A model generated the notes under the pieces. That model searched no databases and was not told the origin of the DNA. It saw only the letters and a program-made list of their open reading frames with translations. DNA of 64,000 bases from Diorhabda sublineata. Its lineage: Eukaryota; Arthropoda; Insecta; Coleoptera; Chrysomelidae. The position numbers and the translations under genes are program-made. Each line of letters starts with the position of its first letter. Within the stretch, counting starts at the first letter, position 1. Shown here in pieces: positions 26,001 to 41,000 of the stretch. The DNA is taken from positions 25,348,559 through 25,412,558 of the forward strand of contig NC_079476.1 in assembly GCF_026230105.1 (NCBI RefSeq), read 5' to 3'.

Positions 26001-29000
26001 ATAAAAAACGCACAAAGATTCGCAAGTGATACTATAGTACAACAAAAATATAAATCGAACGATTTATTTAAAGATAATGACGTTTTACTGATGATAAGAG
26101 GACAAAAATCGAAATCGCAATTACTACAAATAGAAAAACTTAAAGATGAACCGGCGGTTCCAAACATTATCAACAAACCATCATCAACAATTACCCAACC
26201 TCCTATTCGCGAATCCCCGAAAAGTAATCCGGAAGGGATTCAAAAGAGGTCGTCTTTCGAATCGAAAATACCAAAGCCCAAAAGATTTTTAAAAAGAATT
26301 AGAGCAATAAAAAGGGAAAACGAACAAAAAGAAGGTGCAATCGATAGTAAAACCGAGCAATCGAAAACGTCTATGACAAGTGACAGTGATTCGAAAAGTA
26401 TAAGTACAATTAATAAATCGAAAACTAGTCAAACGGAAACTAGCAGCGGCGAGGTATCACAGACCGCTTCGAAAAGTAGTCAGAGCTTCGCCAGCACATC
26501 TACAATCAAAGAGAGGTTTGTATACAACATATAGTTACTTAGTTATACGAGGTAGATTCACAAAGTAAGTCTACAAATGTTAAACTCATTTTTTACATAA
26601 CCTCGCAGATTTGCCGGTAAATTTCAATCACAGATATAATTTCTGGTAATCACGAGAAATTTTTCAAACTTCTCAATTGACTTAAGACTGGACTGTTTCT
26701 CCACTAAGATTCTATCTGATTCTTAAGTCATTCGTTTAGTTGGTTATTGATGTGGCATCTCGTAAGGTTCTGATCGTTGCCTTTGCCAAGGCTGTCTGCT
26801 TCATCATTTCCTGGTATACTCTGGTGATCTGGAAGCCGCAATAGTTTTTGTTTTTGTTAGCTAATGCTTTTAAATTTTGTTTACACTCCCATACTAGTTT
26901 CGACGTGCGCTCAATAGCTTTCAGGACTGTTAAGGTCGCTTAACTGATACATTTTTTGACATGGAAAGGCGTTCAGAACATGATTAATCTTCATTACCAT
27001 ACACTTGTTTCAATAAATTATAAGTTTCGGTTTTGGTAAATTCCACAATAGGTTAAACAGCTAATAGTCTTCAAACCTATTCTCGCTACTTAATAGCCAC
27101 ACCTCGTATAAGTTTACTTTTCTTGCATACTGTTTATCCCTGTATAAAACAAAAAACGTAGTTACTGAAAACGGTATCAGTTATGGATACAGACAAATAT
27201 TTTTACAAAAAAATATCTCTGATCTTCCGACAATCCCAAAGACATCGCTCTTAACCAATAACGAGAAAGAATATTTTTTATAGGTCCTCAAAAGTTGAAA
27301 CTGACAACGCAGACAGTAAAAAAACTGAAGAAAAGCCATCGTCTAATAAAAATAATAACAAAAAACAACCAGTTTTAATACCAGTCAAGTCGAAAGTATC
27401 AACGAAACCAATTAAAGAAATTAAAAGTTTGATGAATGAAATATCCATCAACAAGAAAACACATACGACTTCAAATAGAAGTTTGAAGAAGAAATAGGTT
27501 ATATATGAAAGCTGTTGTGTGAATTTTTAATAAATGAGTAGTCGATGAGTAGTTTATGAATCCGTAAAAAATTATCTATACAATGAAACTTCTAAATTCT
27601 TTTTTGTTATTGTTTGTGAGTATTTTCTTTATTTGACTCTAATTACAACTCAAACTTAGTTTACAACACAAATATAAGTTGACGTGAACAGCCTGAGCTA
27701 GCATATTTCGATATGCAAGTGATATAATAAACGAAAATACACTCGAAACATCGAACTTCGCTTCCAAGAAAGTGTTCCCAAGAATGTTATGATCACGGTT
27801 TTCTGGGATTCCAATGGTGTAATCTTCATTGATTATTCAGAACTTCACATAAAATAATGTATTTTCAAACAATTTCTTACAGTTCCAATCAAAATAAGGT
27901 CAAAATATAGTCAGTATACTATTAAGATATTTTGCAGAAAAGGAAATTTTCTCAATTTGCTATCATCTGTAACAACACTGTATTGTCTCTTTCCTTGGAT
28001 TAAGTCTTTTAAGGAGCTAACGATATTAAAAACGAATATCCCGGAATGTATGGTTCTATCGAATATCGGTTAATCAATTTTGTAGGTTAGGTTAGATTGG
28101 TAAGAGCAACGTGATTCTAGATTGATCGTAGTTCACTCAGAAGCCCGGGGCCTAGTGTATATCCCTCTATTTCCACAATTTGGAAGCTTAGTCAACTATC
28201 TTTCTCTTAAAATTTTTGTTTTTATATCTTATTTTTGAGCATTATTAGTCCAAAATAAAGTTTTTCACTTATTCTTCATCGAATTCTGATGTTCCTTCGA
28301 TATTTACTTCTGAATCGTCTCCGTAATGTATATCCCCCTATTTCCACAATTTGGAAGCTTAGTCAACTATCTTTCTCTTCAAATTTTTGTTTTTATATCT
28401 TATTTTTGAGCATTATTAGTCCAAAATAAAGTTTTTCACTTATTCTTCATCGAATTCTGATGTTCCTTCGATATTTACTTCTGAATCGTCTCCGTAATGT
28501 ATATCCCCCTATTTCCACAATTTGGAAGCTTAGTCAACTATCTTTCTCTTCAAATTTTCGTTTTTATATCTTATTTTTGAGCATTATTAGTCCAAAATAA
28601 AGTTTTTCACTTATTCTTCATCGAATTCTGATGTTTCTTCGATATTTACTTCTGAATCGTCTCCGTAATGTATATCCCCCTATTTCCACAATTTGGAAGC
28701 TTAGTCAACTATCTTTCTCTTAAAATTTTCGTTTTTATATCTTATTTTTGAGCATTATTAGTCCAAAATAAAGTTTTTCACTCATTCTTCATCGAATTCT
28801 GATGTTTCTTCGATATTTACTTCTGAATCGTCTCCGTAATGTATATCCCCCTATTTCCACAATTTGGAAGCTTAGTCAACTATCTTTCTCTTAAAATTTT
28901 CGTTTTTATATCTTATTTTTGAGCATTATTAGTCCAGAATAAAGTTTTTCACTTATTCTTCATCGAATTCTGATGTTTCTTCGATATTTACTTCTGAATC

Positions 29001-32000
29001 GTCTCCGTAATGTATATCCCCCTATTTCCACAATTTGGAAGCTTAGTCAACTATCTTTCTCTTAAAATTTTCGTTTTTATATCTTATTTTTGAGCATTAT
29101 TAGTCCAGAATAAAGTTTTTCACTTATTCTTCATCGAATTCTGATGTTTCTTCGATATTTACTTCTGAATCGTCTCTGTAATGTTTATCCTCCTATTTCC
29201 AAAATTTGGAAGCTTAGTCAACTATCTTTCCCTTAAAATTTTCGTTTTTATATCTTATTTTTGAGCATTATTAGTTCAAAATAAAGTTTTTCACTTATTC
29301 TTCATCGAATTCTGATGTTTCTTCGATATTTACTTCTGAATCGTCTCCGTAATGTTTATCCTCCTATTTCCAAAATTTGGAAGCTTAGTCAACTATCTTT
29401 CCCTTAAAATTTTCGTTTTTATATCTTATTTTTGAGCATTATTAGTTCAAAATAAAGTTTTTCACTTATTCTTCATCGAATTCTGATGTTTCTTCGATAT
29501 TTACTTCTGAATCGTCTCCGTAGTGTTTATCCCCCTATTTTCACAATTTGGAAGCTTAGTCAACTATCTTTCTCTTAAAATTTTCGTGTTTATATCTTAT
29601 TTTTGAGCATTATTAGTCCAGAATAAAGTTTTTTACTCATTCTTCATCGAATTCTGATGTTTCTTCGATATTTACTTCTGAATCGTCTCCGTAATGTATA
29701 TACCCCTATTTCCACAATTTGGAAGCTTAGTCAACTATCTCTTTCTTAAAATTTTCGTTTTTATATCTTATTTTTGAGTAGTATTAGTTCAGAATAAATT
29801 TTTTTACTCATTCTTCATCGAATTCTGATGTTTCTTCGATATTTACTTCTGAATCGTCTCCGTAATGTTTATCCTCCTATTTCCACAATTTGGCAGCTTA
29901 GTCAACTATCTTTCTCTTAAAATTTTCGTTTTTATATCTTATTTTTGAGCATTATTAGTCCAAAATAAAGTTTTTCACTTATTCTTCATCGAATTCTGAT
30001 GTTTCTTCGATATTTACTTCTGAATCGTCTCCGTAATGTATATCCCCCTATTTCCACAATTTGGAAGCTTAGTCAACTATCTCTTTCTTAAAATTTTCGT
30101 TTTTATATCTTATTTTTGAGCATTATTAGTCCAGAATAAAGTTTTTTACTCATTCTTCATCGAATTCTGATGTTTCTTCGATATTTACTTCTGAATCGTC
30201 TCCGTAATGTTTATCCTCCTATTTCCACAATTTCGCAGCTTAGTCAACTATCTCTTTCTTAAAATTTTCGTTTTTATATCTTATTTTTGAGCATTATTAG
30301 TCCAGAATAAAGTTTTTTACTCATTCTTCATCGAATTCTGATGTTTCTTCGATATTTACTTCTGAATCGTCTCCGTAATGTTTATCCTCCTATTTTCACA
30401 ATTTGGAAGCTTAGTCAACTATCTTTCTCTTAAAATTTTCGTTTTTATATCTTATTTTTGAGCATTATTAGTCCAAAATAAAGTTTTTCACTCATTCTTC
30501 ATCGAATTCTGATGTTTCTTCGATATTTACTTCTGAATCGTCTCCGTAATGCATATCCCCCTATATTTGGAAGCTTAGTCAACTATCTTTCTCTTAAAAT
30601 TTTCGTTTTTAGATCTTATTTTTGAGCATTATTAGTCCAGAATAAAGTTTTTCACTTATTCTTCATCGAATTCTGATGTTTCTTCGATATTTACTTCTGA
30701 ATCGTCTCCGTAATGTATATCCCCCTATTTCCACAATTTGGAAGCTTAGTCAACTATCTCTTTCTTAAAATTTTCGTTTTTATATCTTATTTTTGAGTAG
30801 TATTAGTTCAAAATAAAGTTTTTCACTTATTCTTCATCGAATTCTGATGTTTCTTCGATATTTACTTCTGAATTGTCTCCGTAGTGTTTATCCCCCTATT
30901 TTCACAATTTGGAAGCTTAGTCAACTATCTTTCTCTTAAAATTTTCGTTTTTATATCTTATTTTTGAGCATTATTAGTCCAGAATAAAGTTTTTCACTTA
31001 TTCTTCATCGAATTCTGATGTTTCTTCGATATTTACTTCTGAATCGTCTCCCAGCAATTGACTATGTTTCTCTGTCAAGACTGCTCACCCTTTTTCTTTA
31101 TTACTCTTAGACTTAATAGTACACTGGTTCCACTTTTTGTAACTTTATCCGCCTTAAAGTACAGGTGCAGGTACAAACTTTTGTTGTTTTTGATGCTTTC
31201 GTTTCTACTTCATTCACTAGTCCCTTAAAAGCAAGTTTAGCTTTGATTCTATACGACTTCTGGATGTTCCATTATTTGTTTCTAAGGCAGCTATGAAAAT
31301 TTAAAACTTACTTTTCCTTATCCTTTCTTCGAAAGTTAACATTTCTGTAATTTATCGGTATTTTTGATCTGCGTGAATAAAAAAGAAATCATTGGAAACC
31401 AAACCAAAACTGTACGGCGGTTGATCCATCAACTAGATATTTGGACAATTCAAAAACGTTTTTGTTTGGACTGATGTGTGAGATTTTCTTGTTGGAGAAT
31501 GATTCGTCTTCTACGAATGGTTTTGTTTGATTTGATTCCTCCAATATAGTCGATTGTTATTTATTTTTTGGGGTTCATATGTACAGTTCCATGATTAGTC
31601 GCCTAGAGAAATTTTTCAGCACCAATCGACACGAGCTTTTTTGAGTGATTTCCAAATTAAGCGGTATCCAATAAACTCTTCGACTTCATATTATTATTAT
31701 TATTAATAAATTGTTGGAAGTCTCAGTGTTTTTTAAACATCTCACTCGCAAAAAATCTAATATCTTATATATCAAGTGCTGTATACTTTTTTTGGGTTAT
31801 GTCTCTAAAAATTCTCGGAACGTAAAACAAATTCTTGGCGTCCAATCTAATTTCAGCCATTAAAAAAATCGAGTCTAACGACATCATTTGCGCGCTCTTG
31901 CCAGAACGTGATGAGCCTAAAAAGGTACTAAATTAAATGAAGAATGGAGAGATAGCAGTCTGTAAAGCTTATATCAATTTTCACTTTTCGACTACTGAAA

Positions 32001-35000
32001 AAGAACTCGGTTATTTCAAATATTTACATTTTTAAATTATCATTTTGATAAATGAAAAGTTAATAACAAAAATCGACAAGAAATTACAAGTATTATATTA
32101 GTTTGGTTATACGGATTGGTACAAAAGCATTTTTTTGGCAAAATTGTTGGAAAATATCAAGCAAACCAATCGCAGAAGACAAATCATTCTCCACCAAGAA
32201 AATCTCACACATCAGTCCAAACAAAAACGTTTTTGAATAGTCCAAACATCGAATTGATGGATCATCCGCCGTACAGACCTTGGTTGGCACCCAATAATGA
32301 TTCTTATTAGCGCAGATCAGAAATAAATTACGAGGTCAACGTTTTTTTTTACACCTGAAGTAGCGAGTTATGCGTTAAAATCACATGTTTTGGAGGTACG
32401 TCAATTGGAATGGACAGTTGGTTCAAACGAATATTCTGAAAAACTTTTGAAGCTAAATCCGAAACAAAAAATTCGTTTTTTGATAAAATTTCATTTAGTC
32501 TGTCTAGTTATAATGATATTTTTCGAAAGTTTCAATACCAAACTCTTCTAATTATTATTTTTTATCGTTTTCCAGTGAAAACCTACAAACTAGTTTACCC
32601 GGTTGAGTAATTTTTGAAAGGTTACAAGCAAAATAGGAAACATTAAAAATCGCTTAACGATTATTAAGCAAGTTCGGGTATTTTTTTTTTTTTTCAGTAC
32701 CAACAGGACGGAAATTGAAAAATAATTTATGTATACGGCCACTAATTGGGTTTTATTGGTCAAAAACTAAACCTTTACAATCACGCAAAACAACAATAAT
32801 GTGCAAATTCAAACGCAGATATTTATAATTTTTATATAAATTTTGATATATAATTATTATTTGTAATTGTTGTAATAAAATGCTAAAGCATAGCAATAAA
32901 TAAAATCTCTCGATGGGTATTATCTCTAAAATAGTACAGTATAGAAGATAAAAACAGCTGTCTGAATAAATGCATACCACCTTCTTGTCCTTCTTGTCCA
33001 ATCGAATTATCCTTCAGCCCTTGAAACGTCCTTAATAAAGGCCCTGGAACATGGTTAAAGTGCTGAGCAAAGGACGAAATCATTATTAACGTCCAATGTA
33101 CTAAAGGACAGTTTAATTTAATTCGAAAGAAATCACCTAAGGCTGTTCAAGGATCATTGATTCACAGCTATATCCCCACTCGATTGTTTTTCAGGATCCG
33201 TTCAAGATGGATTGTAATAATTTGTTTGTCTCATTTGTTAAAATTGAAAATCGTTTCCTCGGGAATTTTAGTACTTTTTTCGTCTTTCTTGGGGTCATTT
33301 TTGTCCTAAGATCCTACTAGACTGATTTTTTAATTCGATTTGGGCTATTGTAATCATTTTCTATGCATACAGGATTTATTGAACGTGTGTATAGTTTTTT
33401 TGGAATGAAATTCGTTACCTCGAAGATTTTAGCACTTCTTTCGTCCTTCTTGGGGTCTTTTTTGTCCTAAATCCTCACTCAACTGATTTTTTAAATCGAT
33501 TCGTGCTAAGCTACAATCATTTTACATCCTGACAAGGGTTTTTGACCGTTTGACTCGTTTTTTGGAATCTAGTTCGTTTCCAAGAAAATATAAGCACTTT
33601 TTATGTTTTTCTTGGGGACATTTTTGTCTTAAGTTCCTACTAGATTTATTTTTGAATTCGATTAGGGCCAAGTTGTAATGATTTTCTATGCATACAGGAT
33701 TTATTGACCGTTTTTTGGATTGAAATTCGTCACCTTGAAGATATTAGCACTTTTTTCGTTCTTCTTGGGGTCTTTTTGTCCTAAATCCTCATTCAACTGA
33801 TTTTTTAGATCGATTCGAGCTAAGTTACAATCATTTTACATCCTGACAAGGTTTTTTGGCCGTTTAACTCGTTTTTTGGAAACTAAGTTCCTTTCCTAGA
33901 AAACATTAGCACTTTTTTCGTTTTTCTTGGGGTCATTTTTATCCTAAGTTCCTACTAGATTTATTTTTGAATTCGATTAGGGCCAAGTTGTAATGATTTT
34001 CTATGCATACAGGATTTATTGACCGTTTGTCCCATGTTTTGGAATGAAATTCGTTACCTAGAAGATATTACCATTTTTTTCGTCTCTCCTGGGGTAATTT
34101 TTGTCCTAAGTTCCTACTAGATTCATTTTTGAACTCGATCAGGACTGAGTTGTAACAATTTTCAATGCTTACAGAATTTATCGACCGTTTGTCTAGGTTT
34201 TTTGGAATGAAATTCGTGAATTCAAAGATTTTAGCCCTTTTTTGTCTTTCTTGGTGTCGTTTTTGTCCAAAATTCCTACTTCATTCATTTTCAGGATCCA
34301 TTTGGACAGCATAGCAATCATTACACATTCTAACAAGGTTCCTTGGGCATCATACAAAAGGTTTAATGTCCAAGGTACAAATTTGAGTATGAAACTCCAA
34401 ACATCATATTATTCAACTGCGAAACCAGATATATGTAGACTTCTTCGCTTAAAACAAGAAATATATCTTCATAAATTGTCCTTCAGCCCATGAAATGTCC
34501 TCAATAAACGCCCGCGTACAGTTCAGTTAGAATCCAGTTTAAATGTTCCTAGTTCAATTTTTTTATATGTAAATCCTTATTTTTGAACTACCATGAATAT
34601 TTCTTGAATCAAGAACGAAAAAAATTCATATCCTTTCTCATCAAACATTTTTTCGAACCACTGGTGAATGTTCTATCTCCTGTTTATGCTAATTCGGAGC
34701 TTTGTTATCTAAAATCACCATGTTTAGGGGTAAACTCCCTTCCTGTTATATTTATACTGTTACTAACAATGGTTCTCTAAGGGTGCCCTGTTCAGCTACT
34801 ACAGAATCCGCGCGGCGCTTTTTGGGCGGCGTCTTTCTCATTTTTTATAAATGGCGAAATTCGTTTGATGTTTTTTCTAACAGCAAGTGGTTTATTTATA
34901 GTATTTACAGAAAAGCTATTTATTCATTTTCTTATGTTTCTTTTGGTTCCAGGACTTTGTAGAATTTTATTTAGGTATATAAATGATTTGTGTAAACGAA

Positions 35001-38000
35001 TTAGCAAAATAGGGTTTAAATAAATTACTTAAGTGATAGTGACAAGTGAATTATAATAAGTTTAGTGTAGTTATACTGTGTAGATATACTGAAAATGTAA
35101 AAGACTGTGTTTATTCATTCACCCCAAGAACAGAAAGAGTGTAAATAAATACGAAAAACATTATAATACACGTTTGATGAATTGGGAAGGTAAAGAAGCA
35201 ACAAGCTGTGAAAAATTCTTAAAAGAACTAAATCTATAAAACTTTCTCGGACATTTTAGATTATCTTAAACGCTTAATAACGATAAGTACCTATACGAGT
35301 GTCTTAAAAAAGTATACTTTAAGGAAATTAGCTCTTAATCACTCATCTTGTCAAAACAGCTTTAAAAAAACACTCCCTGAAAGTGAATATACCGTTAAGG
35401 TATAGTATCCCTATGAAAATTTCATTTTTATAGTAGCTACATAAAAGGGAATGTTTCAATAGCCTTTTGAAAATCATTAATTACGTCGGGTAGGTCGTTT
35501 AGAGAAAACGGCGTAGATTAAACTCAAAGAGTTCATACACTGCGTAATTGCATTGATTTAATTACTTATTGTTGAAACTATTTGCTTTGTGAGCTTGAAA
35601 ACACAACGTTTGCTATATGTTTTGTTGTAAATTTCCAACGAAAATCTTGGAAAATATGTATTTTCGTACAATTGTTGCTTCTGAAGGATTGACAAAAACG
35701 CTTGACGTAGAAGAACTCAAATAGGAGCAGAAGCTGAAATCGTCTCATTTTTTGAAATTAAAAATCTTTTCCTCGGAAATTTTCTTTCGTCTCTCTTGGG
35801 GTCATTTTTGTTCTAAATTTCATTTTTTAATTCGATTTGGACTAAGTTGTAACAATTTTCAATGCTTACAGGATTTATGGACGGTTGTTACCGTTTTTTG
35901 AAATTGAAAATCGCTTCCTCGTAAATTTTAGCACTTCTTTCGTCCTTCTTGGGGTCTTGTTTGTCCTAAATCATCACTCAACTGATTTTTTATATCGATT
36001 CGAACTAAGCTACAATCATTTTACATCCCGACAAGGTTTACTGTCTGTTTATCTCGTTTTTTGAAATCTAAGTTTGTTTCCTAGAAGATATTAACATTTT
36101 TTTCGTCTTTCTTGGGGTAATTTTTGTCCTAAGTTCCTATTAGATTTATTTTAAAATTCAATTAGGGCCAAGTTGTAATGATTTTCTATGCATACAGGAT
36201 GTATTGACAGTTTGTCTCGTTTTTTTTGGAATGAAATTCGTTACCTCGAAGATTTTGGATCTTTTTTCGTCCTTTTTGGGGTCTCTTTTGTCCTAAGTCA
36301 TCACTCAACGGATTTTTAAATCGATTCAAGCTAAGTTACAATCACTTTACATCCCGACAAGGTTTTTTGACCGTTTATCTCGTTGTTTTGGAATCTATGT
36401 TCATTTCCCAGATATTAGCACTTTTTTCGTCTTTCCTGGGATCGTTTTTGTCCTAAATTCCTATTTCATTGATTTTCAGGATCCATTTGGGTTACATAGC
36501 AATCCCTATCCATCCTGACATGGTTTCTTTGCCGTTTGTCTGGTTCTTTGAAATTGAAAATAGTTTCCTCGGAAATTTTAGCACTTCTTTCGTCCTTCTT
36601 GGGGTCTTTTTTGTCCAAAATCGTCATTCAACTGATTTTCTACATCGATTCAAGCTAAGTTACAATCATTTTACATCCCGACAAAGTTTTTTGAACAATT
36701 ATCTCGATTTTATGGAATCTAAGTTAGTTTCCCAGAAGATATTAACACTTTTTTCGCCTTTCCTGGAGTCGTTTTTGTCCTAAATCCCTATTTCATTGAT
36801 TTTCAGGATCCATTTGGGTTACATAGCAATCCCTATCCATCCTAACAGAGTTTCTTTGTCGTTTGTCTCATTTGTTAAAATTTAAAATCGTTTCCTCGGG
36901 AATTTTAGTACTTCTTTCGTCTTTCTTGGGGTCATTTTTGTCCTAAGTTCCTACTAGAGTTCGTTTAGCACTAAGTTGTAACAAATTTCAATGCTTACAG
37001 GATTTATTGACCGTTAGTCTCGTTTTTTCGAATGAAATTCGTTACCTTGAAGATTTCGACAGTTTTTTTGTCCTTGAAATTGAAAACATGACAACATTGT
37101 ATAAATGCAAATATATAAATAAATAAAGATTCACAAAATTCGTGCTAACGTCGCGTTTTACATTTAAAACTCACTCTGTATTCTCTGTGAATTCATATGC
37201 AAATTTTGCCTGTTACAGAAACAAGTTGCAGGTATTTTCTCTGAAAGCAAAGTGAGACGCATTATTTCAAACTAGATGTATAGTAGTAAAATGTGCAAAC
37301 CTCATGAAAAATGCAGGGTTGCGGTTTTAGGTACATTTCTCGTTTTGCTTTGATCACAATTGCTCTAATGTACAGAACCGGCTTCTCCGGATCACATTAT
37401 CTTCACATTAATTAATTCAACAGTTGAAATGATTTATAATTAATATTTAAATACACTTTTTGTTTAAAAAAAAATCAATGAAAGAATGTACAAGGGACAT
37501 TCTTAAAGTATTTCACTCGATCTTGTTGTATAACATCGGTTTAAAGTCTCACATTAAGAACGGGCCTGATTAGGAAAGTTTTGAACAAAAATAAAAATAC
37601 AGAATTAACTTGAACGTATCAATTTTAACTAATAAACAGCTAGACGAAAAAACTAGTGATAAATATACAGCAAGTAGCATGGAATTATACAAAAACTATT
37701 GAGACTATTGAGTCTTATAGAATTGTCTGAATATCGACAATGAAACTGGAAGATTTCGTAAATCAAATGTCGAGTCGAGTCGAGCCTGAAAGTTCTGCAA
37801 AACTCTTCGCAACATATCAACAGGTATTGGTGCAATCTCCTCACGAATTCGTTTGTTTGAGGATTGTCCTGGATGGATCACTTCGTTTTTAGATAACCCA
37901 ATAAAAAGAAGTCGTAGACATTAAGATCAGGAGACTGAGGGGGCCAAGAGATACCCACGTTTCGAGAAACTACACGCCTTGGAAACAAATCATTCACCGC

Positions 38001-41000
38001 ATTCATTGAAATTATTGCATTGAAGCGGTGAAGTTCAGGAGGAAGACTTCTAGTCGTCGATCCAGTTGCTCGAGGATGTTCATTGCACTAATGAACTAAT
38101 TTTGATAATAAGCCTTAATTGCGTAACCGCGATGCTCCCCCGTCCAACGCTCCATTGTAAACTCGGATCCCGGACGGCTTATGACTATTTGCCTTACCAT
38201 TTCACCCCAAATCCTCCCCTTAGGTTCCAAGAGTAAAAATTCTTTCTTATAATCTAAGAAATACTGTATTGAAACACCTCAATTCTTTTTATTCTTCTAT
38301 TTTTCCACTTGTTACAAAGTCATAAGCTTTTTTAAAATCTATAAAAAATTATATCAGCTTTGAATATTTACGTTGAATATTCGTAAATATTTTTTTCTCC
38401 CCTCGTAATTCTAGAAAATATCGAAAATCATCATTTTCATGGACTTTTCTGTTTAATTTTTTGTTATTTTAATGTAATCAAATGTGTTAATGATTGTATC
38501 TGAATTTCTAAATCCTGTGGAATCTAATCAGGATAATTGGATCTTTTGATCGAAGTATTGCATTAAAGTCGGTCGTTGACAAATTTCAAAAGTTTAAATA
38601 AAATCTTATCGTTCAAAAAGTCAATTATTTATACCTAGATTGCGTGGTAACCAATTTGGATAAGTTTAGATAACTCACTCTGTAGATAATGATTGAAATT
38701 GATTTATTTTTGTTGACGTTACTTCTCGTCAATTTTCTTTTGAAACAACGTCGAGGCAAAAAACGTGTTTTTATGTATTATCTTCTTAGCTCAAAGTGGA
38801 TTTTTACTGATCGAATCCTCTTTGTTTAAAACCTAAAATATCTTTTGTCGGACATGTCAGATCGAGTTTTATTCATGTTTTCTTTATCCTCTTTAAACAA
38901 AAATTTCTCTTTTGAAAAACGTTATTTTTATACAAAGCTTTTAAACGAAATATCGATTTCATTACCCGAATTTTCAAAATTCAAATTGTATCCTCACAAA
39001 AGTTTGAATCCTTCAGGATTTATTGGCATTTCTAAAGGAATCAAATTAAGTAAATGAGTGATTACTTGAAATTCTCACGAATTAGAAACAACTGCTAAGA
39101 AATAAATGAAATTTCGAGTGTTATTCTCCAAATAACTCGAAAAAAGAAAATGTGGAATTGAAAGTTTAGCTTAGGCATAGCGTCTTGTTCATTGGGAGGT
39201 ATCTCGAATGATCGAAACAAATTTCAATTTACAACATTATCAAATGATCAGTGCATAATTTTTTGGCCCTATATATATCCTCTGAAATCTCCACTTCCAT
39301 CATTAGATTAGAATTCAACTCAACTCTAAATTAATGCTCAAACTAAATGAAAACAACGTTTTGATACATTATTATCAATTTTTAAAATTTCTAGTTAAAG
39401 TTTTCAACGAAATTAGTAAAACAAATGATCGAGGATGGTCCTAGAAGTACCTGAGCTGACCTAGAGATGGCGTTAGCTGCTTGGAAAATATCCCAATATT
39501 AGAAAGTACACAATCTATATCACGTTGTATAGTATTTGTATATACAGTATAGTACTCATACTGTAGATGAAATCTGGAGCCACCATTTGACTCCTGATAT
39601 AAAAACTCGTTCAAGACAATGTATTTCAAAGAGAGAACCTTCTCCGAAAAAGACAAAATCGATTTCAATCGCTGAAAAAGTAATTGACGAATGGCGCTTC
39701 GAATTGGTCGACAACCTGCCCAGATCTGACTCCCAGCGACTTTTTTCTGTTTCATAACCTCAAAGTTTCACTTACAAGAGACAGATTTCTATCCAACAAG
39801 GATACTATGTCAAAAAACAAAAATGATTATGGAATATGTCGTTGACATTTTTGAAAATTGAAACATTGCTAACAGTATATTAAAGAACTTGTAAAGACGT
39901 AAAGTTGTTCAGAATAAAAGTCGATAAAATTAATGGAAATTTCATAAAAACATTACAAAATACCTAAATTTTTTTACCACGAGTTCCCACTGATCTATAA
40001 TATAAGGATCGAAATATTTTCTAATCCTTCATTTTACCAATCCATCAAGCTTTAAGCTTTATAAAATATCGATGTATGAGTTCTCTTTTCTTCTCATTTT
40101 TCTCCTTATAAGTCTCCATTTAATTGGAAAAGGAACAAAAACCTTAGTGGGATTAACTCAAAGTAATGACGGATGGATCTGTGAGTACGTATCAAACATA
40201 ATAGTCCTTATAAATATAATTCACAATCTCAGACGTCTCAGAGCCGTAGCTACCCAGGCTTTAGTATTCACTTTTTATAATTAGATTCTTCTCTTTGAGA
40301 AAACTCGCTTTTGAAGAATTCAGGAATATACCATTGTGCAATGTAGTCGAGGGAATGCTTTTTGTTGTTAACTTATTGATTTAGGTTGCTGCTCATGTTT
40401 TAAGATTAACAAATAAAAAGAAATATAGTTGATTTTTTCAATTCCGATTGAGGTACTACCAAAACATGTATTTTCAAAGCATCTACCTCAACTGAAAGTC
40501 AATTTCCATAAAGTAAGGTGACAATAATTAAGTTAAAACAAAATAGTTTACTAGGAAAACCAAAATCATTGTCAAATGGATCAAAATTCATGGAAAGGAA
40601 GTTCAATAGAAACTAAAGTCATGAAGAGGAAATCAAAAAGATAACACAGATTCAGTAGCGACGTATATTAACGCTGGAGCATGCCATAGTAGGAATAGAG
40701 AAGCACCAAGCTCAATATGAGAAATATTTGAGGCAGTTAATATCTTCTGGAGACTAGAGCACTTCTATGTACTCATGATTGATATAATTTTGTTTATAAG
40801 TGTCCGAAGAGTTTATTTCGTTATGGAAGTATCCAAACGATCATCAGAGAATAATTGGGATTGAGAAAAAATACTTCAAACAAAAAGGAGAAGCTTTTTG
40901 ATATAAAATTTCGAGACATTACATCTTCTAATCAAACCCTGGAGGTATGGATCAACTCAACCTACTACAGCGTTGTTGGAATGGAAATGAACACTTGATC

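Noticed and set aside
25655..26176. Minus-strand frames of 95 and 72 codons
   Set aside because: They are antisense shadows of exon 1 of the nested lysine/serine-rich gene.
28157..31050. 171-bp unit as alpha satellite
   Set aside because: Only the length coincides with primate alpha satellite. The sequence is different, and the surrounding content is that of an insect.
34583..35200. Solo LTR or LTR retrotransposon
   Set aside because: Some end-like phrases are present, but I found no TG...CA boundaries, primer-binding site, second LTR or target duplication.
39441..39755. 104-codon minus-strand frame
   Set aside because: It is the antisense of a plus-strand mariner relic that matches known transposase blocks.
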